A model generated the notes under the pieces. The model was not told the origin of the DNA. It ran no database searches and was given only the letters and a program-made list of their open reading frames with translations. The position numbers and the translations under genes were made by a program. A stretch of 64,000 nt of DNA. Source: Pyrenula massariospora (Eukaryota; Ascomycota; Eurotiomycetes; Pyrenulales; Pyrenulaceae). Shown here piece after piece: positions 48,068-59,920 of the stretch; the first letter of the stretch is position 1; each line of letters opens with the position of its first letter. Location: NCBI GenBank assembly GCA_021030905.1, contig JAGFMI010000002.1, positions 1,612,001 through 1,676,000 of the forward strand, read 5' to 3'.

Positions 48068-49295
48068 ATGGCTCGCGAAGACCTGGTCACATCTGCTGTA
48101 TGCTCTGCTGGCTTCTTGTATTAATGTATGCTAACCATGCTTTAGGTTCAATGTAGGATCTCCTACAACACACTTTATTCTTCCCCTTCTCATTTATTTC
48201 GCAGTCCTACAAGACCCCTCAGTATCGGAGTCGCCCGTGGAGAAGAGGATAGATTTTCTCAAGTCTAAGAATCTCACACAAGAAGAGATCGATCTCGCCC
48301 TCTCAAGGTCGAACGACAGCTCGTCACTTGCTGCATCAGCAGCGACGCCTCCACCTCAAAATGCGCCGCCTTACCCACCCTCCCAATACCCACCATCCTA
48401 CCGCCGGGCTCCATATGGCTATGGCCCATATGGCGACTGGCAACCGCCTCCTGAGTTCGTCGGCTAACTCCCTTCCATACACTACAGTGCAGCTAATGTA
48501 TTCAACTGTAGACCGCCTCGACGCGACTGGCGTGACTGGTTCATCATGGCAACAGTCACTTCCACTGCTACCTACGGCCTCTACCTCCTTACCAAACGCT
48601 ATATCGCACCCCTAATATCCCCGCCTACGCCACCACAAATCGAACAAGACAAATCTGCCATCGACGCTGAGTTCAATCGCGCCTTCGCCCTCCTCGATAC
48701 CCTCTCCTCTGACACTAAAGCTCTTAAGGCCGCAGAAGAAGTGCGTACTTTGCGCCTTGACACGGCTCTCAAGGAAGTCGAATCAGTGGTGAGCGACTTG
48801 AAGAACGCGTCAAGGAGAAGAGAAGATGAGAATAGACGGATCAGTGATGACGTGAGAAACCTGAAGGACGACATTCCAAGAGCGATGGAGGTGGCAAAGG
48901 CGGAGAGTGACAAACGCTTAAAAGAATTAGGAGCTGAGCTTAAGAGTCTGAAACTGTTATTGGGGAATCGGCTGGGCACACAATCGCAGTCTCAACCCAA
49001 TGGCCAGACTCCTTCCGCCGCTCCCGTGCCGGACCAGTCAATCAGTGAAGGTTCCTCGAACTCAAAGCAAAACGGCATGACGCCGGCGCCGTCGTCGCTG
49101 GCGCATTCAGCACTTACAAGCTCGGCACAACCTGCTGCCACGTCGGCGTCGCTGCCGAGAAGAGATGGGCCGCTTAGCGGGTTTGGCAGCGGGTCCGGGA
49201 AGGCGGCAATTCCGGCGTGGCAGATGGCGGCGGCGAATGCGAATTCGAATCGCTCTAGTGTCACGTCGCCTGTCAATGAGAGTGAGGCGTCGTGA
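48068..49295 (+). CDS. PEX14: Peroxisomal membrane anchor protein Pex14
   Basis: Four exons (48068-48097, 48146-48152, 48205-48454, 48512-49295) give 356 residues. Exon 2 is a seven-base microexon, and skipping it would break the frame. The N-terminal Pex14 domain (REDLVTSAVQFLQDPSVSES, VEKRIDFLKSKNLTQEEIDL) binds the WxxxF motifs of the receptor Pex5. A proline-rich stretch follows (PPYPPSQYPPSYR), then a hydrophobic segment after PPRRDWRDW (FIMATVTSTATYGLYLL) associated with membrane docking. A coiled coil comes next (FALLDTLSSDTKALKAAEEV, and later KELGAELKSLKLLLGNRL), and last a disordered Ser/Ala-rich tail. Pex14 is the docking factor for peroxisomal matrix protein import. The start ATG gives MAREDLVTSA, the conserved N-terminus. 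Confidence 0.95.
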
Positions 49296-49473
49296 CCTAG
49301 GGAACGGTTAAAGTTCATGCGCGGAGATTGCTGAGGGTCATTGCGGCGCGTTGTAGAGAAGCAATTTCTATCATAAAAGTTAATGTCTGCCGCTCCATTT
49401 TCTAGTATCCTTGTGCCACTGGTCTATGAAGCAAGACATCCGCCCTTCCTCCCAACTCCTCCCCATCACCACC

Positions 49474-50682
49474 TCACAACCACTTCCCACCCCACCACTT
49501 CCCCCCGCCGCCGCCCGCCTTCTTCCGCGACGACCCCCACCCACCACCCTCCGTTCCTCTCCTCCCCTTCCTCCCCCCACCGAATCCCTGCTCCAACCTC
49601 CCCTCCTCCAACACCCCAACCCTCCCCTCCAAACTCCCCAACCGCGCCTCGCTCAACTCCAGCTCGTCCTCCACCGCGCAGATCCGCTCGTGCTGCGCGC
49701 CCAGCGTGCTCTGTATGCGTCGGATGTTCGTGGCGAGGCGCGCGTCTTCGCGGCGGGCGCGGTCGAGGGAGGTGTCGGGGTGGGCGGCGAGGGTGTAGTC
49801 GAGGTAGGGGGAGGAGGGGGAGGAGGGACGGGGTGGGAGGGGAGGAGGAGAGGGAACGGGGGAGTCGGGTGGGGGGCGCGCGTTGGGGTTGTAGAGGCTT
49901 GTGTCTGAGGGGTAGGGGAGGAGGCCGGTGAGGGAGGAGGGGGGGGAGTAGTCGTAGTCGTAGTCTGGGAGGGTGGAGGAGGAGGAGGAGAGGGGGCGGT
50001 GGGGAGGAGGGGAGGGGGGGTAGTAAGGGGTTTCGTCGTCGGGGTCGAAACTGTATGGTCGGTTGAGGTCGTGGGCTTCGACGGTTGGGGCGGTGGGGTC
50101 AAAAATGTCCTCCTCCTCCTCCTCCTCCTCCTCGTCGTCGTCGTTGTCGTCGTCGTCGCTTTTGTAAGGCGTGTCGAGAGACATGGGACTGGTGGACCAG
50201 TTGGATGGTGGAGTCGGGGCATAGACGGGAGATTTCGCTTTTGCGGCGATCCGCGCACGGGCAAAAGCTGCATTGTCGCGGCGGCGCTGGTGCTCTGTTT
50301 TTGCTGCGAGGTTGGTGAATCTGGGTTTTCTTTTCAGGCCCGGCTGTGCGGCTTCCCGCTGAGCTTTTACGTTGGCTTCCTCGCGTGCTTTCTCCGCTTC
50401 GTGCTCTGCAAGCCAAATGTCAGAGTCGCTTTTTGAACTTGATCGTTGGTGCCCGTGAGAGGAAGCAGTGTTACGAGAGCGTTTGTTAGCCCTAGCTGCT
50501 CGACTTACTCCTGGAGAAGGCGGCGTAAAGGTTGATTGAGGGAGATATCCTGGCTGGGAAGATCTTTTTGACGGACGTGAGGGAGACTTTGAGGGCAGCT
50601 CCTGTTTCTTGGACGGTGTCTTCTCTTCAGCATCCTCTCGTTTCCTTTTGGTCAGGTTCTTTTTCGACCGTGTCTCAACCAT
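49474..50682 (-). CDS. Low-complexity, probably nuclear, uncharacterised protein
   Basis: One open frame of 402 residues without a recognised family. The N-terminus is Lys/Arg-rich with nuclear-signal-like runs (RSKKNLTKRKRE, TPSKKQELPSKS). A coiled-coil-like segment (HEAEKAREEANVKAQREA) follows. An acidic run of mixed Asp and Glu (about 174-192) is encoded by uninterrupted TCC and TCG repeats on the plus strand, at 50108-50158. Pro/Tyr/Ser-rich blocks come next. A second coiled-coil-like segment (RRIQSTLGAQHERICAVEDE, LGSLEGRVGVLEEG) and a Gly-rich tail end the protein. The reverse strand is equally open across much of it, because the two strands are strongly skewed. The frame is supported mainly by its length and charge pattern. 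Its 3' end lies 178 bp from the 3' end of PEX14. Confidence 0.6.
   Translation of the reverse strand: MVETRSKKNLTKRKREDAEEKTPSKKQELPSKSPSRPSKRSSQPGYLPQSTFTPPSPGVSRAARANKRSRNTASSHGHQRSSSKSDSDIWLAEHEAEKAREEANVKAQREAAQPGLKRKPRFTNLAAKTEHQRRRDNAAFARARIAAKAKSPVYAPTPPSNWSTSPMSLDTPYKSDDDDNDDDEEEEEEEEDIFDPTAPTVEAHDLNRPYSFDPDDETPYYPPSPPPHRPLSSSSSTLPDYDYDYSPPSSLTGLLPYPSDTSLYNPNARPPPDSPVPSPPPLPPRPSSPSSPYLDYTLAAHPDTSLDRARREDARLATNIRRIQSTLGAQHERICAVEDELELSEARLGSLEGRVGVLEEGRLEQGFGGGRKGRRGTEGGGWGSSRKKAGGGGGKWWGGKWL
50108..50158. repeat. Trinucleotide repeat (TCC/TCG) coding the acidic run
   Basis: Eight TCC units are followed by TCG units with one TTG interruption on the plus strand. On the minus strand this encodes a Glu and Asp run in the protein at 49474-50682. 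Such coding microsatellites are prone to unit gain and loss. Confidence 0.85.
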
Positions 50683-52673
50683 TTTAGGGGCTTGATCTAT
50701 TGATAAGCCCTAGGGGAAAGGAAATGCGCCTACAGACCAAGTCGTGTAGCAATAGAATTTTTCAGGTGAGACAGTAAGTACAAAAATTTAGAGCTCCATG
50801 AACGCAGTGAGAAACTCAGATGTAGACCATCTAGAGACCACCTCTTTGTAGTTTTGGTCATCTCGCATTATGTGCGTAAAATCATGCCCAATCGCCGCTT
50901 GCGGAAGGGACTTTAAGAAACAAAGGACTTTTCATATACGCAAGCAAACGAATAAAATGATCTCAGGAATCGATTCCTTACCGCTCAAGGCTATCATTGT
51001 GGAGCATACCTTGCGATCTTCTTCGTAACAAGATAGCTTGTGAGTGACTGAGGTTTTCTGGAGAGCTTTGCATGGCACTCTTAAACCTCCACACCGTTCC
51101 TGGCCATCTGAGCGCAAGCTTGATCTCCATGATTGAGTTTGATATTTCACTTCGGAAGAGCTATGAATCGTGCTTCTGAAAATAGTATTCGTGTTCCGAG
51201 CACAAGAGGTGCTAGGGATAGCTCAGCACCATCTGTGAGATATGCTGCATGGGCCAAAGTCTCAGGATGTGCAAGAAACGAATCCCTGTTAGAAATATGG
51301 GAATTATCAGTGGGAGATGCATTTAGAACAAGTAGGAAATGGATGTTTGGTCCAGTGAAAAGAGACGGTTGAGGTCTACTTCTTGGCAAAATTGAAATCA
51401 CGTGATGGGTCATTCTCCGGGAGTGGCGGGACTTGGTGGGGAAAGTGAGGCGAGCTGTTGGGATGGTTCGTCCAGAATCGGACTTTAGGGTTCCGCCGTT
51501 TTTAGGGCTCGGCCAATGATCACCCACTTTTTGCGTATGCCGAGTGAGTCAGCAAAAGAAATTGCAGACGGTCAAGCCAAGCACGTGAGGTCCGGAATAC
51601 CTTTTGGGTCGAACAGGAGGACGTCTGATTATTCTGTCATGATGGCTTGATATGCCGTCCTTCCTGTACTGTCGGCGGGCGCTTCAGGCCGCACCTGTTG
51701 GTAGATGACGGAGGAATCAAAGTTTGGCCCCGCACTGGAAACAGCCAACACACCTGCTCAAAACTCGTGGTTTAATCTGGCTGAATGTTGCCCGATGTTG
51801 ATCATGGATCTGGCGGTGGTTTGAGAAGGGTAACGATTTAAGAGGCGGTGTTTGAAAGGTGTGACTGTAGCAGGGGGGAGTCACGATTCATGTACCGACG
51901 ATACGTAGACGGAGCCAATTGCGGTAGCCGCTCGTGTGAGTCGTCGCCCAGCGATGACATCGCAGCCTGTTTAGCCCTTGGGCGGGCAGGCAGAGCATGC
52001 AGAGTCCATGCCTGAACTCTGGCGGTGAAGAGTCACCGCGGCGAATGGGGAGCCGCCGAGGAACAGCGGTTGTGGGTGTTGTATGGCCTGCCCGCCCTAG
52101 CAGAGTAACGGATGGTGGCGCTAGTGCGGCGGGCTTCGTCGCTGAAAAAGATCACCCTGCCCTCATGGCCCTCTCTTCTTCCCTTTCCTCTCCCATCAAC
52201 AATTTCAACCATCCAATACCAATACTATTCATATCAATCAGAGCAACGAGCCAATTGTCACTATTCAATATCGTCGAGAAATACATTCCGCTATGCCGGT
52301 CGCTGGGCACTAAACCCTCACTGAGGGCGTGCCATTGGCGGCACGCCCTCAGTCAGGCCTGCTCACCGAGTATTTCAATTCGACTCTCGACGATATTCAC
52401 CTCTTTCGACCGCTCGAAAGACGGCTACTTCAGAGTCTCTAGCTGTCGAAATTGCTCTATTCACGCACAGGGAAAGCATCTTGCGGTCCGTTCTGACCGG
52501 AGGTGCTTGGAAACCTGCTCCTCGTCCCCCATCACCTATTCTTACCTAACCCTCTCCTTGAGCTACACTTGTTCTCAAGCTCCTGGAACCCTCTCTTAAT
52601 CGCAATTCAAGCAAATTAGAAAGACTATTTATCCAACTTTTCTTTCCCGCTGGCTTCGCTCTCCTTGCGCGCC
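50683..52673. other. Intergenic region with long 5' leader
   Basis: This contains the promoter of the minus-strand low-complexity gene and the promoter and long leader of the plus-strand gene starting at 52674. A strong hairpin lies at 52320-52353, listed separately. No gene is supported; a 200-codon plus frame at 51997-52599 crosses the hairpin and looks like leader noise. Confidence 0.45.
52320..52353. repeat. Perfect 14-bp inverted repeat with 6-nt loop
   Basis: The arms are ACTGAGGGCGTGCC and its exact complement, with loop ATTGGC. It lies about 320 bp upstream of the ATG at 52674, probably in the 5' leader or promoter. A perfect GC-rich hairpin of this size is very unlikely by chance. 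Confidence 0.9.
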
Positions 52674-54558
52674 ATGCCGACCTCACTCCGTTCCTCTGCC
52701 CGAGTTGGGCTGCCCACCGCTCGGTCTGCTCGGTCTGCTCGGTCTTCCAATTCCGACGATCTGAGCCCGCCCGTTAAAAAGGGGACAGCGAATACTTCCC
52801 CCGCGGCAGACCAGTTCAAGAAAGCCCTCCAGAAAATCCCTTCTTACTCTTTGAAGACTCGCTCGATCGCAACAACTGATAATGACCAGGCTAGCGCAAG
52901 CCCTGCTAGTGGAGCAGGTCTTGAAGACGATGAGGAAGAGGATGGCGATGATGAAAGCGATCAGCCGGCTGCCCATGCCCCGTCTTGCAGGAGAAGACAA
53001 GGCCGTAAGGCGGGGCGTTCCAGAAAGGCTCAGCGCACTAGCCTTTCCACTTCTGTTGAGGAAGAAATGTTTATTACTTCAGGAGATGTTGAACTTGCTG
53101 ATTCTGCAGCCTCGGATTTTGAAGTGGCTAGCTCTGAAGAAGGCGATGATGCCATTTATCAACAGGTTGAGGACATTAGCGACGATGATGACTTGATTGA
53201 ACAATACGAGGAAAAAGCCCTTGTTTGTGAATACGTCGATGATTCCGATATAAGGCTTGTCAGTGGACTATCTGACTCGGAGAATGTCGAAAACTATGGC
53301 CTCGGGCATCAACCTGAAGAATTTTCTACCGAGTCTACGTCAGAGGGCAGTGCCGCTGGAACCACCAATGTCAATTTTCTTGACTTGGATTCGCCTGCTC
53401 CTGGTGAGCCAGTCACTGCCTTGACAACGCTGAAGGCCCGTGACACTGTTTCACCTCCAGAGAGCACTCAACCATCTCCGGTCCACCCCACGACATTCCT
53501 TGATATGGGTGGGGATTATGACAGTATGTTTTCTGCACGGTCCAAGATCTCATCACTAATAATGTTCTATAGGTGACCAAACTGATGAAGACTCTCCAAG
53601 GCCGCCCACAGCCGCCCCCAGTGCTCTGACTCTCCCTCCCCCAACGCCGCGTACCTTGGCTCCTAGGAAGAAGAAGTCTACCCGCAAGGGCCCACCCATC
53701 GGGCTTTTCTCTCTTGATCCGGATCGAACATGGTCTACCCTTGATGAAACTCGTACCAAAATGTTCATTATGCCTCGTCCGGATACCGGCAAGCATGACT
53801 GGGCAGAGCAATGCAAGGAGCGCACAAGAGATGCTAGTGTAGCCACTAACACGCTTTCCGCTTCTTCTTCGCTATCAGTATCCGACTTCAATACTCATAG
53901 TCATTCTTCCAGCCAGAATAGCATTGACCAGACCATGGTTACTGGCGCGGTGAACCCGATCATGGCTGGCCTGATTCACGGGCAGGATGAGATCCAGCAC
54001 CGTCCTCACATTACTGGGCCACCTGAGGCATTCAATCCTCTTAACCTCTCCACTCAATTTGACATTGGCGATTATGTATTTGACTCGCAAGATCCAGCGG
54101 GACTCCTGTATGATGATGCGGACGAGGGCATGTCAGATAGTGCGTTGGAGCCTTTTATCCGCTTTGAAGAAACTAGTAGTGATGAGGAAGAACGCCCTTC
54201 TACTTCAATGGGTCCGCCTCAGACTCCACCGGTTCATAACCGCAGTCAGAGCAACAGCTCTTTCGCTCATTTGAATAACCTTGATAGCGATCTTGTGACG
54301 GCATTTCGACGTCACAACTCAGTACACGCGTCTCCGACAAGTTCTGTCGACTACAGCACCGCTTTTACTCCTGGGCACGCTTTGATGCGTGACGCTTACC
54401 AAAATCCTCAGCGGGCTCTTTCACGTTTGCCTCACGGACATAAACGTAAGGCAAGTCATGAAGCTTATCAATCGTCTCATTACACCGGAGTGACTCCCGT
54501 TGGTCGGAAGATCCTCAAGACTTCCCATCGTCTCAACAGGCCTAAAATGACTGCATAA
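52674..54558 (+). CDS. Disordered acidic protein, uncharacterised (possibly nuclear)
   Basis: Two exons (52674-53523, 53573-54558; a 49-bp intron) give 611 residues. The N-terminus repeats Arg-Ser-Ala steps (TARSARSARSSNSDD). Acidic stretches (DDEEEDGDDESDQ, SDFEVASSEEGDD, SDDDDLIEQYEE) and Lys/Arg-rich segments (RRRQGRKAGRSRKAQR, PRKKKSTRKGPP) alternate. An uncommon conserved-looking piece GPPIGLFSLDPDRTWSTLDE, followed by KMFIMPRPDTGKHDWAEQC, suggests at least one folded motif. The C-terminus is Ser/His-rich and ends in a basic HKRKASHEAYQSS-type piece. No catalytic or DNA-binding motif is recognised. The start is the first ATG after a long leader. A transcription- or chromatin-related role is guessed from composition only. 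Confidence 0.7.
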
Positions 54559-57527
54559 GCGGTCTTCCATTCTCATTTGTCGTTTCTACCGCAACTACGA
54601 TCATCAAGTTGACGAAGTGACGGCCAATGCGGTAATATTGTTTCTGGCGTATCATTGTCTTTCCAAGCAGAGGAAGGGCATATTAGACGACTTTTACGAG
54701 CCGTATTCATATCTATGTTCGCGAACGGAGTCATGGCGTCCAGTAATCAGGCTATGAAACTCGTTCGCATGTTCATGTTTGGACGATTCAAGAGCTATAG
54801 CTGTCGATCGGCGACAAGATCTGGGCTTTCTTGGGTCATGCATACACGTTCTTACCATACCATACTTTTTGGTGGGATACAAAGTGGTTTGCGAAGATGA
54901 TACCCCCGATGGCACAGGACGATTTCATAAAAGTTCTTGAAGGATTTGCAAAAGGTTTAGTTGCTTTTCATCGTTCAACGCGTGCGTTTACGTGCTTTTC
55001 ACCGGGAGCGAAAGAAAATCGAGGAAAAGTTTTGAAGGGTAAAAGTTCTTAGCGATACGTTAATCATGGAACTTGCACGGTGTGATTTGTCCTTCGTTGT
55101 TCGGTAATATCGTTTCTTCCGTCGTTCTGGTTCCGGATCAACTTAGTACTGGGTTTTGCTCATAGGATTGGTTCTCCACCGTGCTTTCTCGTCTGCTTGG
55201 GTGAAATTTTTCTTCGTAATTTTGTTTGGGACGTAGACTTCCTACTGCAGATTCTTAGAGCTTTCAGTCTTAGTCGATACGATAGCAAAGCTGTAACGTT
55301 CTCCTTCAATTTTGATAATTGCATGTCTTGGAAACTGCGCATACGTGATGTTTTTATAATTACCGCGCTCACCAACCCGGCGTCTCGAGGAGCAGGATAC
55401 CTTGCCCTCCTTTGTAGCGATCCTAAACGTTCCCCGATCGTCTCCCGCCCCTCTGTCTATTATACAAGTACCTGACATGCCCATCCACGCCACCTGTCAA
55501 GTCCCTAAATGATAACCACCCTTCCAGGCTAGCGTTCATACATACATACACAATCCTATCCTACCGTACTGAGCTCTTCCCTCTGCGCCCTCTATGTGAA
55601 CGCTACTACAGACCATCCACACTACATAGTACATCCCCCCCCTTTTAAAATCATACCACAACCCGGCAATCAGATCAAATCCCCTCACCTCAATTCCGCC
55701 CTCCTTCACCAGATCCCGCACCATACCATCTTGTCCCACCCCGTCTCCCCTCCCCTCCCCTCACAATACCAAGTCTAACCAAGAACACACTCCCAACACC
55801 AAAATCTAAGCCTTCGTAAGGCCGCCGCTACGACGACGACGCGGTGGTCCTCGATAATGGCGTCGGAGGGGACTCTTTGGGAGGGAGGGGAGGGGAGAGA
55901 ATAGGATAGAGAACAACTGCGGTTGAACCAAGAATTTGGCTGTACAGAGTTCAAGATCTCAATCAACACGTGCGCCGACGGCGTTCGGCCTAGGTCTAGC
56001 AAAGAATTTCGTTGCGGCGGAAAATATTTCTTATAACGTGATGGATGGGAAGATATTGGTGAGACCTGGATATAAAAAGGTTTACATCCAGGAGGAGCAG
56101 CTGGCAATCAGGAAGTGCGTTGCTGACGAACAGTACCAACCGTGACTCCGTTGGAGAAATAGGGACAAATTCAAATTAAACTCTAGCTCCTAGCATGTCA
56201 CAAGTTCTGCTGAAAGGACTACTCACGAGGTTGAAACAACAAGCGCGCGAATGCAAATTTAAGATGTATGTACTTAAGAAATAAGACGAAGCATACAAAA
56301 ATATCTTCGAATCTCTAATGGAACCAATAAACCTCTTGCAAGTGTTGAAGCCCTATATGTAGGGTTCTTATATGCTTATACTAGCTTTGAAATGTGGTAT
56401 AACTCCGCTGTGCTTAGTGTTGTCCGCGTGCGCTAGCGGGTAATAATTGAAGATATTGACACTAGATTTGGTAGTGACTGTACGAAGGAGGCAAAGTCTT
56501 ATCACTGAGCAAGATTATCTAGATGACCATCTCCGTACATAGTTGGAAACAAGCTGCGTGCTAGTTGTGCTCTTGGGTTCTTCGTGTTAGCCTGGCCTAG
56601 GATCCTAAGACGTCTGGTCGTCCTACGAAGCAACGCGTGGGATTGGTCTTCCTCAGGAATTTTTGTAGAGAAGGAGTGGAAATACTCGAAAATGTTGTAA
56701 GAGAAAAGGTTATGAGAACTTTTCTAGATGAGAGAAAAATCTTAAGACGTACGAAGGCAAGAAGGGTGCTTGTTGCATGGAGGTGAGAGCTCTCGGAAGA
56801 TCGTTAGTTAGTCGGGTAAACTGACAAGAAGAGTACCGATTTCCAGGGGGCTCTCGGCTAAAATCCCCGGCTGGGAGCTAACGAGAAAGCGCAAAGTAGC
56901 CGAAATCTAGTCAGACTTTTGGCTCAGAAACGCCGTTAAGCCGGTTGACCATCAGATTGAGAGAGCATTGAACTTTCAGTAGGCACTCGCGGTGAGAAGG
57001 TCATCAGAATGTGGATCATGAGTTGATCTTTAGAACATTCAGTATGAAGGCTGTTATAATACAATTTTTGATCAACAGTATATATACAGGGTGCCAATGT
57101 GAACATCATTTTTCCATCATTCAAACATCCATTCATTCGATGAGAACATTCTCTGCTTTCCTAGCCTGCATGTTGAAAGATCCAGTGGTGGATCAGGCTT
57201 GTTCATTTTTACAAACCTCAATATATCTGCGCCATTAGATCCACTTTTTCTTCAGCGAGCGTAATTTTCCTCTCCAGCCAGATTATTCTGGCCTTTGTGG
57301 GCCAAAAAGCTTTTCATGATTGTAACTCCATCACGGAGACTGATGTCTTTTGGTAAGTCGATAAGCTGCAGCTCTTGCGAGAATTGTAAGTCGCTGTAGA
57401 ATTTATCGCCTCCTGGGACTCGCTAATAGCTCTCCACAACACAGCAACAGACAATCGGAAATGTGGTTTAGCATAGTGCTTCAACATTGTTTCCAGCAGC
57501 ATCGCAAAAACCATCGACATCGTGCCC
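54559..57527. other. Gene-poor region
   Basis: Nearly 3 kb separates two converging genes. The stretch 55500-55800 is C/T-rich on the plus strand. Near 57075 a TATA-like sequence (AGTATATATACAGGG) precedes a short plus frame at 57139 (MRTFSAFLACML) that resembles the start of a secreted peptide but has only 32 codons. I could not complete a gene. No RNA gene or transposon was recognised. Confidence 0.4.
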
Positions 57528-59920
57528 TCATTCATAAATTGGCATGATTGGGTTCACAGGCTGCGTTGGCGGCATCATGCCCAGGTTAACGGCAGATATG
57601 GTCTCGCCATTAATACCTTGCATCTGGCCTGCAAACATGGCTTCAAAGGCGTAGCCTTCTCCGCCTGCTCCAAGTCCACCGTATTCCCATCCCGAGCCCG
57701 CATAGCTGCCCATGTCATTGAAAGGATAGTCCAGGGTCTCAAAACCAGAGCTCCAGTTCAACGAGTCCCACGCGTTCTGGTAATCCATGTCACCGAAAAC
57801 CTGCGGTTGCGGGATCAGGGGAGTGTTCACTCCGTACATGTCATTGACGTGGTCGGTGCGGATAGCCTGACTTTGCATACGTGCCTCTTGCCTTTCGAAT
57901 CCACGAATCTTGCTCGCTTCGAAAATTCTCGAGACGACCTCCAGACTCCGTTTTGCTGTCTGCGACCAACTCTCCATCCGCGCGAATGTGTTCATGGCAC
58001 TTTCAATCTGCTGACTGGCACTTGCAACGATCTCGGGATCATTGTAGTCGCTGAAGAGAGACAGAAGAGGCACCATAGTCGCCTGATATAACTGCCATGT
58101 TGCATTCCAGCCTGACATCTGGTTCGGCCTAAACGAGACCGCAATATCTTCGATCGTTTCTGCGGCAGCAGCACGACATTTCTCGATTGCATCTTTCTCT
58201 TCAGCGCGGATAGCGTCGGCGGGTATTCTTCGCAGGGCGTAGCTGAGAAAGACAGGCCGATGGAGAACCATTCTTGCCGCTTGGTACCGCCATCGCATGA
58301 TCGAGCGGGTAGTGTGTATATTTTCTGGGCATGGTGTATTGCTCTGCAGTAGAGGAGGTAGATTGTTGAACCATGAAACGAACTGGGCGTCAAGAGAGGC
58401 GGCTTCGACTGGCGGAACAAGAGGACAGATTGCAAGAGCATCCTCAAGAGCAGTGGCGATTTTGCAGAAAGAAATGTTCTCGTTGAGCGCGATGATGGTC
58501 ACACCTTGACTACGTTCGTCAGAATAGACAGGAGGCTTTATCGTGATTGCATGACCCCATCGTCCCATACTCGGTCGTCCGAGCGTGGCACCTGCCCACG
58601 TGTCTAGGCAGAATAAGCACCACCATACTCGCCGTCTCATATCATCACTGAAGGCAGGATTGTGAATCATTGCCCTAGACCGACCTTCAACGTATTCACG
58701 GTGTAGACCGAGTGACGTCGCCATGCGTAGGGCTGCACCCATAACGGAATTTGCCAGATTGGGTTGCTGTATGTAATGCAGGTAGTACCCGCCCATGATC
58801 GTCAGGGCCTGAATCGTCTCCAGGTGCGCGGATCCGAGGCAATCCATCCCCAAATGCTTTCGAGCGCGGCGGTAATAGACGTCATGGGACGAATCATCGG
58901 AGTTGGTGGCTGCTATACCGCCCATGGCAAATACCATGTTCAAGAGTGCGAGCCACCGGCTGTCGTGCCGTCGGCCCGACAGGTACGTTTCCCGAAACGA
59001 CTGTTCCTCGACCAGGGGTATCATGGGATGGATGTAGGTGAAGTACGCATTTAAGAGTACGATGCCGTCACGAGCTGGAGATGTGTCCAGTGGTGTCAGG
59101 TCCAGCTTTCGGTCGGGAGGAGCAGATTGCTCTCGGCTCTGAACCTGCGTTCGATCTGGGCTGCGCGAAAGCACGGATTGGCATTCCGGGTCGATCCAAA
59201 GAATGACCCTCAAGACAGCCATGATCGAAGATATCCCAAGATAGGACGAAGTCTGCTTGATGGAGAGCGACAATGCATTGACATCATCCGATATTCCAGG
59301 TACGGCGTGAGGATCTCTGAAATCAGATCCGTCAGAAGAATCTTCCTCTGGCATCACCTGCAGCTGTTCCAAGGAGCCTGCTTCAGCGGTCGTTGGGGAC
59401 AAATTAGCATCAGAATGGACACCATGCGAGGTGGCTGGAGATGGTGGTTGCTGTGTTCCATGACTGATGAGCTCGAGAAGCTTTTCGCGTGGCAAATTGG
59501 CCAAAGAATCTGGATGCACCGTCGGAAACAGTTGCTGCAAAATGCCCCTGTAGTCTTGCAGTGTCGCAGAAATTTTCTCAATGGACCTTGAGAGCATCAG
59601 TTAGCAAAATCTGTGAAGTACACGGAGGTGCTGTAAGCAACCTTCTTGACGGGACCTGTCTTTGTTTGGCTTCCGTGTAGTGACAGGAATCCGCTTTGCG
59701 ATACCACTGGCATGTCTCGCAGGGATGCGTGCCGTCGCCTATCGTCGTCAGCCCAGTTGAGTCTTACCGCGCAAGGGCATGTTTTACATCTTATCTTCCT
59801 TCGTCGACAGGGCTCACAGGCTCTCACGGTCGACGTTCGTCTGGAATTCTGTTTTTGCTCAGAGGCGTGGCTCGGGTCTGTCTGCGAGCCCGCCGTCGTG
59901 CTTTCAAACGTATGAAACAT
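57528..59920 (-). CDS. Zn2Cys6 transcription factor with fungal-specific transcription factor domain
   Basis: Three exons (59788-59920, 59642-59738, 57528-59586) give 762 residues. The zinc cluster (about 33-64) reads ACEPCRRRKIRC, then DGTHPCETC, then QWYRKADSC, and fits the C-x2-C-x6-C-x5-C-x2-C-x8-C pattern exactly once the first 49-bp intron, which splits the third cysteine codon, is removed. A linker with a coiled dimerisation piece (RSIEKISATLQDYRGILQQL) leads to the fungal transcription factor domain (about 240-480: LLNAYFTYIHPMIPLVEE, SVMGAALRMATSLGLHRE, RRRVWWCLFCLDTWAGATLG). The C-terminal 100 residues are Gly/Tyr/Asn-rich. It binds DNA as a dimer, probably at CGG half-sites, and regulates unknown genes. 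The start shown is MFHTFEST; an in-frame ATG at 59998 is an alternative. Confidence 0.92.

Noticed and set aside
51997-52599. 200-codon plus-strand frame upstream of the gene at 52674
   Set aside because: It crosses the perfect hairpin and shows no family features. It is more likely leader sequence.
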